From assembly GCA_000149265.1 (NCBI GenBank), contig CH003412.1, forward strand, positions 5,477,358 through 5,541,357: a stretch of 64,000 nt of DNA, given 5' to 3'. The notes under the pieces are model-generated. The model had not been told where the DNA came from. It made no database searches and saw nothing but the letters and a program-made list of their open reading frames with translations. Of this stretch, positions 1-11,900 are shown one piece after another. The position numbers and the translations under genes are program-made. The number at the start of each line of letters is the position of its first letter. Positions within the stretch are counted from its first letter, which is position 1. The stretch is from Ciona savignyi (lineage: Eukaryota > Chordata > Ascidiacea > Phlebobranchia > Cionidae).

Positions 1-542
1 TCCGTGCTCCATAAGCTCCTCCTTGGTCCATGGCAAGATATGATGATATAACGTATGCACAGCAAGTGGCAGTTATAAAATTTTACAGTGGGGTGGCACC
101 AAAATCTAAGAAAATATCATTTAAATTAAACAGCGACAAAATAATATTGACAACATCTATAGATTTATGCAGTTTAATTCTTTGTTTTTTCACCACATTA
201 AGATTTCTAAAGGACCGGCATATTCCTTTTAGTCCTGACGGTGTTAATGCATATATATAATTATTTTAGTTTAGTTTATTTTTATGCTCCTTCGTTACAA
301 TAAAATAGAATTTTTAACCATTGCTAAATTTTCATTAAATATGTTATTATATAAAGTAAATTTTGTGATAAATTAGCCACCCTACGTATATGGAGCTAAC
401 CCGTTAAAGATAAGTTGGCGCTAACCTGATAGATCTTATTCTTAATATTTAAATATGACTATTAAACATATTGAACCTACTTTTAACAACGAAAACCAAA
501 AATACACGAAACCTTACAGTAATAAACATACTAAGTCCAAAG
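1..542. other. Window start, no supported gene
   Basis: AT-rich DNA with no recognisable gene. An open frame at 30-260 (76 codons) shows no homology I recognise and no clear splice sites. Confidence 0.5.
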
Positions 543-550
543 CACATTAA

Positions 551-1242
551 CAGATGCGACTATGGACGGAACGGTAGTCTGATTTTTCTCTGCTGGGTGG
601 CGCTATTTATTTTTTTGGAATTATCTGGGGAGTAACTATTTTCGATATTAATGTTAGGGTTGGGGTTAAAGTTAGTTCTGGGGTTGAGATTAGTGTTTGG
701 GACAGGGTTAGAATTACTTTCTATAGCAATCTAAGTGATCTAAGCGGTCCTGTAGTATTTAGAGGCACCCGCGACTGAGTGGTCTTATACTAGTTTTCGC
801 ACTTACTTATCGTATTCCTCGTTAGTGTAGTGGTAAGCGTCGCCGCCTATCACGCGGGAGACTGTGGTTCGATTCCCCTACCGGTAGGTTTTTTCCGTTT
901 TTTTAACTCTTTTGTTTCTTAGTTATAAACAAACTCATCATAACGCCGCATTCAGCTTGCCTGAACATTTTTGGAATTTTTCCAAGCATTGGCTAAAGTA
1001 ATCGATCTCTTTGCAGTTTTTTGATTGTAAACACTATTTACTTAAAATGCGTAAATGGTGTAATAAACATGGGGCTAGAGTTAGTGTTAGTCTTGCGGTT
1101 GAGTTTAGTGTTCAGGAATGGGTTAAAATTAGTGTCCATAATTTTAGTTAGTAGTTTCCCTCCTCCCCGCTTTAGTACAGCTGATAAATAGCGCCATCCA
1201 GCAGAGAAAAATCAGACTACCGTTCTGTCTCTAGACGCATGT
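551..1242. mobile_element. Non-autonomous TIR element (MITE), 692 bp, 8-bp TSD
   Basis: Terminal inverted repeats of about 60 bp: the left arm includes GAACGGTAGTCTGATTTTTC (569-588) and its reverse complement lies at 1206-1225, continuing through GCTATTTA. Both ends are flanked by CACATTAA (543-550 and 1243-1250). An 8-bp duplication fits the hAT superfamily. It encodes no protein. The interior holds the tRNA-like sequence and GTTAGGGTTGGGGTTA-type tracts shared with other elements here. Confidence 0.8.
816..887 (+). pseudogene. Decayed tRNA-Asp-like gene with ATC anticodon
   Basis: 72 nt aligning to animal tRNA-Asp(GTC): TCCTCGTTAGTGTAGTGG (A box), a CCGC/GCGG anticodon stem around loop CTATCAC, and GGTTCGATTCC (B box). 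The loop reads ATC instead of GTC. The T stem (TGTGG/CCCCT) and acceptor stem each have two mismatches, so folding into a working tRNA is doubtful. A T6 run three bases downstream would end Pol III transcription. It sits inside the TIR element at 551-1242. Confidence 0.75.
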
Positions 1243-1250
1243 CACATTAA

Positions 1251-2480
1251 CCGATGGAACGCAGCCCCAACTGAACTCATGATCTGAAATCCAAACATAA
1301 AAAAATTCGTTACTCACGTGACCAACGTCACGTCAGTGTCGCAACTCAACGAAAAAAAAAGAAGTACAGAGATATTTTTGCAAAAATGTGAAAGAAGTCT
1401 CACTAAAATAAATTTAAATACAAATTAATATAAAAATACTATATTTAGTTTTAGCATTTTTTTTAGTTTAAATACTTCGTGTTGTCACCTGCAATCATTC
1501 AAGCTCGACAAGTCACGTGATAAAATTCCCCGCGATGATCAAATTTTGTACACAAAAATTACTCTGATTTTTACTGTCTTATATGTGTGTAACCTTATTT
1601 ATTGGTTAACTAGAATTTATTTGTTTGCCTAATTCGTAAAGCGTGTAAAAGCGTACATACGTAAACGGTTGACCAAAGGGTTTGTTTTTGGCCTTTTAGG
1701 GTAAAGTCTTTATTACATGCAATCGATCAAACAAAATAATAACAAAATGAAAATAAATTAGACTAAAGTTTAACAAGGAGACACCGAGAAACCATGTGGT
1801 TATCGTAGCAGGTCCACCTTATGATAAATGTAAATTAAAATATAAAAATAAATAATAAATAAACAGAATAGCAGTGTGAAAAACTTGTGCAAAAACGTTA
1901 CAAAAAAACTTACCAAAACCAAAAAAAAGAAAACAAACAAAATGCATAATGAATATATAACAGTGATTTACAAAGTGTTAAATGGATCGAGGTATGGAAA
2001 AATCATAATTAGTGAAGTTACAATATTGCTAAGGCATCGGACAGTTACGGTATAACATTTAAGTAATATAAGTATGCAAAGGTTGGTTTTTTAATTGTTT
2101 TTTAAAGGCCTACAACACACCTTAAAAGCTTTGGTAACAAAATTGTGCAGTGTGTATGGCCAATTTCAACAAGGAATTCTTAGTTTTAAAGCCACTAAAA
2201 CATTAAAACCCAAAGCTATTATCTACAGATAACCAAGTTTTGTTGGCATGCAGGAACATAACAAAGTTTTCACAAACAACTGGACATTTGATTGATATGA
2301 TATACCGGTATTGTCTTGTATCCACACATTGCAATCCATTTTGTGATCTGTCGCAAGTTTATATGTATTGCCCAAGTCCAACATTGCATTTCTTGCAGAC
2401 TTGAGCCTATAAAGTTGTGTGTAAAGTTCTACAATTTTTCGTTTTAATGGGTTCTTCGAGAAGCAGTGAAGACAATTAAT
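1251..2480. other. Upstream region of ZGRF1, no gene seen
   Basis: AT-rich, poly-A and poly-T rich sequence with no conserved frame. It presumably includes the ZGRF1 promoter and 5' UTR, but no defined motif can be called. Confidence 0.5.
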
Positions 2481-2965
2481 ATGAAGCGAAAATTTAAGGT
2501 CATTTTAATATTATTTCAGTGTATGTACACTGTACAGCCTTGTTTATAAAATTAAGTATTTTCCTAGGTCTTGTACACCCACCAGAAAACAAAGAAAAAG
2601 AAAACGTGGCAAGATGGACTTTTGACTTTAGCTGTTGATGAAAAAATTGGGTTTTTAACGGATGAAGATAAAACTAGTCTTTCTACAGTTTATATCAGAA
2701 ATAAAAAAGAAAGTTTTGTTAACTTATTTGGTATATTGTGTTATATTCCTGTTTTATAACGACTTTTTAACCATTATTTGTTTTATATTGATTTTACTAC
2801 AAAGTTTTTTGCTTTGACTTCCATTTGCATATTTTGTAAATAATATATCAACAGGTTGAAAATGGGTTGGAACTTGACTGTGGTAAATATATCATACAAG
2901 TAGATGAAGAGGTGTCAGGGAATTCCCCGCAACAGAGTCAACCAGCTAAACAAACAACTGAAAAG
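2481..2965 (+). other. ZGRF1 N-terminal domain (DUF2439-like)
   Basis: Exons 1-3 encode VLYTHQKTKKKKTWQDG followed by GKYIIQVDEE, the pattern of the conserved N-terminal domain of ZGRF1 and its yeast relatives (human has VLYTHQK and, later, RYLITVEE). Exon 1 is inferred: ATG at 2481 gives MKRKFK, in phase with the acceptor at 2566-2567, but its donor (AAG|GTCATT) is weak. Exon 2 is taken to end at 2717 because phase 0 there joins cleanly to exon 3. Confidence 0.8.
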
Positions 2966-5900
2966 GTTTTTTATGATCAAATAACATTTGCTTTTTTCCA
3001 TAACTATTTCTTTTCTCTTAACTTTCTTTATTAAGCAATCTTCTGCTTAGCGGGTACGTAAGGATTATTTGGCCCTGGTCCAACTGCACATGATCGCAAA
3101 TGGTAACTTGTGCGAACACGCTCAGCACACGATAATTATAAGGGAGAATAAACTATTGTTTTTTTAATATAAACAGTCTGTTATCGATTAAAAATTTGAA
3201 GCGAAAATTTTCTCAAAGTTATTTTTATGTGTTTCACACAAATTCAATTTTCAGGTTTAAAAATCCGATGATTTATTGTTGTTTGCAAGATTTAGTACAA
3301 AATAATTAATCAGATCACTGCTATTTAACGCCTTGTTAAATCTATGTCTGACCTAACTAATTTGATTTTTAAAATGTTTTTTAGTTACACCTATAATTGT
3401 GAGATCTTGAGATTTCCCAGGAGCACATACAACTGTTGGAATGTTAAATTTGTTTCACCAATCATTCCATGCGAGTAATGAAAGCCGTATGATATTGGGT
3501 TTTCTTCAAGATCACCCAAATATAACGATCAATATGTGATCATCATGGCGATCGGCACAACACTAACACTTATACCTTTATTTTGGATTAATTAAAATAA
3601 GATTCTGTTTTTTTAGATCATACCAGCCAAGCCACTTTTAAATTTATCGAATTCGCAAAGTGTGGTGTCTAAGAAAAGAGGATTCACTGTCCCTCGAAAA
3701 GTTCCAGTGTTAAAACAACCTGTTGTGGAAAACTGTTTGGATAAACCTGCTCCAATACAACATGATGCTATGCCGGTTAGTGTTATATAAATTAGCACAG
3801 TCCATTGTTACATTTATCATTGTATGTTTCGGAGTGACGAAAACTGAACTAGAAGCACCAGACTATATATATTTTAAAGGCAACGGATAGTAGCCGGAAC
3901 TGTCACCTGAAATATTTTTTTATGCCTTGCTAGAAATGTGATATAAAATTAACTTATTCTATTTTTCCAGATAAATTGTTCTGAGAAGAGTATTTGGAAT
4001 GAGGTCGTTCCCATTAACAAAGGCAACAACGAACAGTAATCTGACATTTTTTTGCATTTCATTTTTACAATACCCAATGTTTTAGGTCATCCAAACCAAG
4101 TAACCACAATATTCGGGATACAGAAGACGTTTTAAAGATGTTAGGCTGCACTGATAGCAAGGTTTTTTACATTGAAATAATTATTTTACTTTTTATGTTA
4201 GGATAGGATAGGATTTTCATGTTTATCTCCGTCAATGGGAAAACCAAGGGGGTTAATACACAGGCAATCGTCAGATCACCTCGCGCCCACCGTTGGGTTA
4301 CCAGAGCTAATACAGTGTGTTATATATGATTTACATGTTCCTTTAATTTAGTAGAACCCATTATTCCGCTGGGTTGAGGCAATGTCCGTTAAGTGCCTTG
4401 CCAAAGGCGACGCACTAAACCATTAAAATAATCTGTCGGACGTTTACAGACTAATTATCACCATATTTCTTTGGATTTAATTATAATAAAACTATTGCAA
4501 AATTTGTATTATTATCCTTGTTTTCTAATGATGCCGCAATTTTTTTCTCCTGGCAAAACAAATAAGTCTATCTGTACATGCAGTTTAAAATGGACCAAGG
4601 TTCCATCAAAGCAGAGTTCCAGGATTCTGTTGATTCTTCAGAGGACAGTATGGTCACAATGGATTTCCTTGATGATATTCCAACATTTTCAAATTTGAGA
4701 CCAGCCAGCAATCTTGAGTTGCCATTAAAGTGTCCAAAACTTCAGCTCAGGTTAGTTGCTGGGACAGTAACATGGAAATAAAGGTTGTATTATATGTATA
4801 TTATTAAGCTTAGCCTTTAGCATTTCTGGTATCAGATGAAAAGGTGGATTGAGGGTTGGTTTTTATTCAACAAGTTGTATCAGTGTACCTTACTTAATAC
4901 ACCTAGATGTTGGTTTTGTGTTACATTATGAGATTTGAATACTTTTAGATGTTTCACTATTTCTGAAATGCTCTGTATTATCAGATTCATTCTTGTAGAT
5001 GGAAAACATTTTGAAAATTTACTTTAACCATTTTAAATGATTTTGTTTTAATTAAACCTAAAAACTTGGTTTAATACCTTCAAAAATTCTCAAAATGTTT
5101 TCCAATCTACAGGAATGTTACTGATGGAGGGGACTGTGATGGAAAAGTGGTTGAAAAGGATGAGAATGATTTAAATAATGAAATATCACAAGTTCTAGGA
5201 AGGAAAAGTGATTGGCCAATTTATAAAGAAAATAAGAAGCAAGTTATGAATAAGCCCTTAAAGGTTGAACAGCAATTGGAGAATGAAAAACATGAAATAT
5301 ATGATAAGCCAGAAATTTGTACAGAAAATATTCTAGGCATTGAAGGTTCACATGGTATTGGTCAGCTATCGAAAGTTATGAAATGTTTTGAAGAAAAAAC
5401 TCCAGCAATTTTAAATGAAAACATGATCAAGAACCCAAATTGCAATGATCCAGACAAGACCAATACAGATATTGGTGGTCAGGAAATTGATGTAGCTTCT
5501 AAGGATTTAGAAACTTTAAAGAGGAATAAAATAGACACCAGGTCATTTGGTTACAAAGAAACAAGTCCAGGCAGAAATGGTCACCAAAACTTGGTTTTAA
5601 GTAATTTCAACTTTTTTAACAACAATAGTCCAGAAAATTTTGCGGAAAGTAAAAATCTTAAAACCAAAATTGATTCAAGTGTTATTGATTGCATCAAAGA
5701 TTTGCTGGATCAAGTTCAAGAACTATGTGAAGTTAAATTAGTAATTCAATCCCCTAATAATGAAGAAACAAAAACAAAATCACATTCTAAAATTAATTTA
5801 GCAAAACAACCCATTGATAATAAAGGGGAAAATTCAAAATCACAATTTGTAGTTAATACAGCAACACAGCCATCTAATAACAAAGAAACAAATCCAAATT

Positions 5901-8900
5901 TTAATTCTGAAGTCAATAAAGCAACACAACCCTCCGACAATAAAGAGGCAAATTTAAAATCACATTCTGAGGTTAATGCAGCAATACAAGCCTGTCAGAG
6001 TAAAGAAGAAAATTCCGAATCACATTCATTTCAATCTAAGGATGTTTTTGAAAATGAAATACTCTCTAAGATTGATCAAAGATTATTTGGCGATGAAGAC
6101 CAATTGGGTCCTATAGACAATCAGATTAAACACAACCAGTTAAATATCAGTTCAAACTCTATGTTAGAATCCAAATTAAAAAGTGGAAATCTTAATTTTG
6201 GAAACTTTAATCGAAAATACAAATAATGAATTAGTTGCTGAGTCAATTAATGATAATTCTGACAGCCAAGATTCAGTAGTTCTTTGTTTAAACTTCGATC
6301 TTGGGTTCAGTCAGTCTTCTAATTTGGGAATGTCTCAGAAAGTTCATGATTTGGATTCACCATCAAAAGATCCAACAGAGTCGAGTATAGAATCAAGTAA
6401 TCAAGAAAAACCAAGTATAGAACCAAGTAAACAAGAAAAACCAAGTAAACAAGAAAAAATGAGTATAGAACCAAGTAAACAAGAAAAAACCAGTATACAA
6501 CCAAGTAAACAAGAAAAAACGAGTTTAGAACCAAGTAAACAAGAAAAACTGAGTATAGAACCAAGTAAACAAGAAAAACCGAGTATAGAACTAAGTAAAC
6601 AGAAAAAGACAGGTGTGAAAGCAAATCAGGAAAAAACAAGTGCACAAGCAAGTAAACAGGAAAACCAAGTTGTGCCTTCCCTGTTTGAAACATACAGCCA
6701 GGAGGAGGATTTTAATTTCTTTAATGATTTACCAGACATTGATGAAAAGTCTCTGGATAATTTGTTGGATTTCTCAACGTTACTAAAACTGGAGGGCATT
6801 TCCAAGAATTCACACAATACAAATTCTTATCCAGGAACTGAATATGAAACTACAGATTCTGGGAAACCGTATCTTGAAAAGAACACATCTGTCAATGATA
6901 CAAAGAAATGTGCTCATAATCTAAAATTGAATAACGAAACAACAGAATTATTAAAAGAAAATCGGCCTGTTGAGCTATGTCTTGAAAGAGTACACCAAAC
7001 CCCTAAAACAGGTACAAAAGAATTCGAGGGATGTCAAAAGTACAACCCCCTAGACACAACAGAACTAGAAGAACATATTCCAAAATGTTTGGCTCAAGAC
7101 ATAAGTGACTCGAAACACTTAACTCAGAAACAAATCGACAGCTATAACAAAAGGGGGAAAGACTGTCCTGAATATGAGCAAGTATCTGAAGAGATAAATA
7201 CTATATGCCCTTGTAAATGGCAAAGTGAGAGTATGAATTTACCGAATATCCAGAAAGGCTTTACTCCCAATTTGTCACCCAAGTTAGAAGAAGGAATATT
7301 TCCGGATAATCCCTTATCAAACCCACTAAAACATTCTGTCTTAACTCCAAGTGATTTAACCAATGAATATATGTATGATTCTTGGTCTTCAAGCATTTCA
7401 AAGTACACATCAAGACCTTCTAGCCCCAATTGCATCCCTAAATCTCCTGACTTCGCCTACTCACAAAAACTTGTAAAAGGTTCTAATTTTTCATCATCTT
7501 CCGAATCAATCTCTGAGTATATTTCCACACCTGAAATACTTATTCACACCGGTTACCCATCAAAACTAAATACATTGTCACATTTTTCACATATTTCCAA
7601 ATCAAGCCCCAATTGTCGCTTTAATACCTTCCAAGATTTTGCAAATAAAGAATTTTCTACAGCCAATTTGCCTTCTATATCGAGCTCAATAATCCCATCC
7701 CAATTAATTCAACCCAAATCAGATGTCAAGGAAACTAAGGCTTTGGTAGCAATACGTGGAGTTGTGAGTTCTGTGGCATCAGTTTGCAGCAAACTTGTGC
7801 CCAACAATAAATCTTACGTTGGACCTGGTTATCCAAACTGCACAGATGCAATTGCTGGTACGATTGCTTCAAAAAGGAGAAAATTGGCATGTCAACCACC
7901 ATATTTAACCAAAGGCTTAAACCATTATAATTGTTCTTCAAATAGTTCAAATGAATTCTTCGATGCCTCCTGTTTACCTGGAATCGAAACTTGTAGCCAA
8001 AACAAACAAATTTTCCCAAGACAAGATTCTTTGATATTCCCTACCAAACATTCAAACATACATGACCCTTATTTGGAGTCAGATACCAAATCCAACTTAC
8101 GATTAAATGGATTTTCTGCCGCCAATGACCTTAGTAACAGTTGTGGAAGTGTTGGGAGTTTAGCATCACCTGTATTGAAACAACAAAAAATAATTTCTCA
8201 ATTTGACCCAACAAAACCTAACTACGTAAATTTAAATTCTGCAGAAAAAATATTTGGAAATGCTGCAAGTTTAACACCTGTTGTAACAAATGAACAACAT
8301 TTGTTCAGCCAGAAATCTGCTACAGAACACTTAAACAACAAATTTGAAAACTTTAAAAGTGTTCCAGAAGATGGTACGCACCAAACAAATATGTGTCACC
8401 AGACCGTTGTTTCTAAAGTTAATAATCGTTACCCAGCTTCAATTGATTTTAAGCATCACACTTTTTTGACAGGCAACAGACATAGCATTCAGAGTAAAGA
8501 TGCACAAAGAGTTCCATCTCTTGATTTCCATGTACATGACTTTTCCGGCATTACTTTGGGCTCTTTGGAAAACAAAACTCCAGACAAACATAATACGTAC
8601 ATGAACACCTCAGAAGATTTTGAAAGTATTTTCGATACTTCAAGCAACTTTCTTGATAATGAAAACGACCAAGACCAAGCTTCTTCCAAATGGAACAAAT
8701 ATATGCATGAAGATCCTTACACACCACAGCTGTATAAAAGCCATGACCAGTGGGTTGAGATGATTGTCTCAACTGAAAAAGCTATTGCAACTCACAAGTC
8801 CAATGTCCCACAGCATACAAATAAAACTTTTCCATTAGTTACACACAACCCTAGTTTGGATAGCATTTCTTATACCCCAACTAACACTTCCAACCAACCC

Positions 8901-11900
8901 CTTATACAAGAAAATGAATTTTATGACATCACAGCTAGTATTTATCACAACAAAACCTAGATGTGTCATAATGCTTTGACCAAACTCTATGTAACACTGG
9001 GATGGATTTAAATGGGTTTTATTGGCTTTATTAACTTAGTAACATTCTTGTCTTTTATTTATACACTTTATTTTTTACGATAAAATATCCCGTTATTATT
9101 TGCAATGTTGTTTATTGAATTTTCAAATAAAATTTTATTACAATACTTTTACAAAAACTCTTGGTTCTTTTAAGACAAATAAATATTGTAGTCAGGTACC
9201 GACAGGTTACTAGAACAATTAGGATAGAATATGATATTTATGTTTTTTCCTGAAAATGGGAAAAGCAATTGATGTTTAACACACGGGACCAGGGTTGCCA
9301 TTTGGCCTTTTTCACGGCCAAATTTCAGAAATTTGGCCTTACCAAAATCGTCCCGGACGCGAAAAAAATAGTTTGGCCGTGCGGATAAATCTGGCCGAAT
9401 TTGGCCGTATAAGCATAGTGTCAAATTTTGTCCCAAAACGTCATATTATTTTTACGCTACAGTAGAAATAAAGGGAAAAATATATATGAAAATAAATTAA
9501 TAATATCAATTGTCTCATTCACGAAATCACAAAGCTGAATATGACGTTTTGAAAAAAAATAATAACGGTAGGCATTCCTATATAGTAGTTGAACGGGTTT
9601 AACAAATCTGGAGAGAATTAAAATTATACAATTTTTGAACAAATATGGAGATAAATAGCCCAATTGGCTAAATTAAATAGTTTATTTTGTACTTGATACA
9701 AATTGGCCGAATTTTGGCCGTAAACCAAACACGGTTTGGCCGTAAGGCAGATTTTCCGTCTGGCAACCCTGCACGGGACATGGTCAGATCACCTTGTTCC
9801 CACCGTCGGGTTACCGAAGATATTGCAGTGTATTGTGTATGATTCACACTTTCCTTCAATTTGGTAGAACCCATTAATCCGCTGAGTTCAGTCAATGTTT
9901 GTAAAGTGTGTTGCCCAAGAATACAACCAACCGACTAGCTAGCGAATTTCCTCTCATTTTTATTCAGTCCATTAACTTAAGACCAAGCAACTGTTGGCTA
10001 ATTACTGAGGTCTTAACACAAAGGAAACTAGCAATCTGGTTTCATTCACCCAAATCTTTAACTAATGGTTAATGAAATTCTGCTAGTATTAAATATCCCC
10101 AAGTTATATCCTCACAAGCATCAAAATGCAAGGGACATTATAACACAAATAATATTCATATAATCATAAACCCACCAACGGGTTGCTAAAGCTATGGCTG
10201 TGTGTCGTATATGATATAAGTTTTTAATGTCAAATTTAATTAATTAATTTTGATTTAATTTGTTTCGTTGAAACTTATTTGTATTAATGTAAGGTTTAAC
10301 GGCCACGTCGTTTTTTTCCCTTAATTTGTAATGTGTTTATCCACTGACGTGTTTTAACTACTGTAGTTTTGCCGTTTTATCCTGTCTCCTCAATGTAAAA
10401 TAATCGTTTTATTCTTCCTTACTGTAACGAAGGAGCGAAAAACTAAACTAAATGTTTTAATATAACCCATTCTGGGTTGACATATTTTACCTACATTGTT
10501 TTTTTTTATTGGAATAAATATAACAATGTTTGAAATATACTAAAAGTTAGTTCTGTTTGAACCAAACTTGTATGAGAAAAACAGTTTAATACCAACATCA
10601 TTTCTATACAAAATATATATATGAAAATTTATGAATAAAAATTGATGTATCAGTTAATGTTTTGCAATTTAAATTGAATAAAATCTTAGCACATATTGTT
10701 AAATAATACAATTTTTATATTTTTTTTCACGTCTAATATATTTACCTGACCTTTAGGCCCAAAACTCAATTGTTGTCCAAACCTGCTAAAGAACCAGCAG
10801 CTAATGAATATAAAATAGAAAGAAAATGGGCTACAGAGATTCAAGTAAGTGGACATTGTTTAATTTTATATGGCTGACCGGTTAAATCTAGCAGGACATC
10901 GGACGATTAGCCTGAAGGTTTTGTGATCGAAATCAGCCAATTTTACCTGGAATCAATAGATTATTGGGTTTATTTTAAATGCGAAAATGTATATAATCAA
11001 CTCACTACAATAAAAAAATTTCGCAAGCCAAGTCTGGACACAAGGTTATCTGTACCTGGTATGGCTTTCCAGAGAAAACAACTATGTACAAAATGGACTC
11101 GTTGTAGATTAAACCACCAGATCTGGTCAGAACAACCATCCATATCTTCAGAATATACAGCTTGATAAATAGACAATACTAAGCATACCAAAAGCTCTGG
11201 AAACCACACATTTAAGTAATATTCTGAACCAATTTGTTTTTTCCTTAATGGGAATAATTATAAGCAGGACCAATTTACAGGAACGCATGGGTCGAGAGTT
11301 GTTCTTTCCCACTCACCAAGATATAAGAGACAACTCTGACCAATGTGAAGGTATCACCAAAATTCCAACAATGTTCAGCTCTGCAGATGATTATGCTTCA
11401 ACATGGAGAAAAGTTGTAAGAGGTAAACCAAACGATTTAGCCACAGGTGGCCGTTTAAATACAGTTGCACTGAAAACAGAATTTTAAGCATGACCCTCTG
11501 TGAGTTATGTGGAGAAAAGTAGTAAGAGGTAAATAAAACTAATTATCCACAGGTGCGGGTTTAAATGAAATACAGTTGCATTGAAAACACAACTTTAGGC
11601 ATTACCCTCTGTGGTTAATGTGGACAGTACCCTATGTATGGGTTTCTATAAGTACAAACATTAATGCGCTTTGCATTTCCCAACTCATTTTATTCTGGTA
11701 AATTAATTTACCAACTTACATGTGCTTTTTTATTTAAACAGCCTATGCACACTTTTTCATTAGAGCACCTGAATCTGCAAATATGGTTAAAATGCAAGGA
11801 ATACCATGGATTGATGGAAAACGCAGACATGAGCAAATCTCTCCAGCAATCAGGGGTGGTGTATTCATACTCCAGCCATCCAGAGAGATCCTCAGAAATC

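Noticed and set aside
30..260. 76-codon frame at the window start
   Set aside because: No recognisable homology, no splice or polyA context; not enough to call a gene.
640..720. Telomere-like GTTAGGGTTGGGGTTA tract
   Set aside because: Only isolated TTAGGG-like words; the same phrase occurs inside several MITEs, so it is element sequence.
6319..6693. Antisense hydrophobic frame (FLVYLVLYS repeats) over ZGRF1
   Set aside because: It is the reverse reading of the 30-bp SKQEK coding array; the plus strand carries the real gene.
8490..8772. Overlapping antisense frames in ZGRF1 exon 9
   Set aside because: Shadows of the sense coding frame with no independent support.
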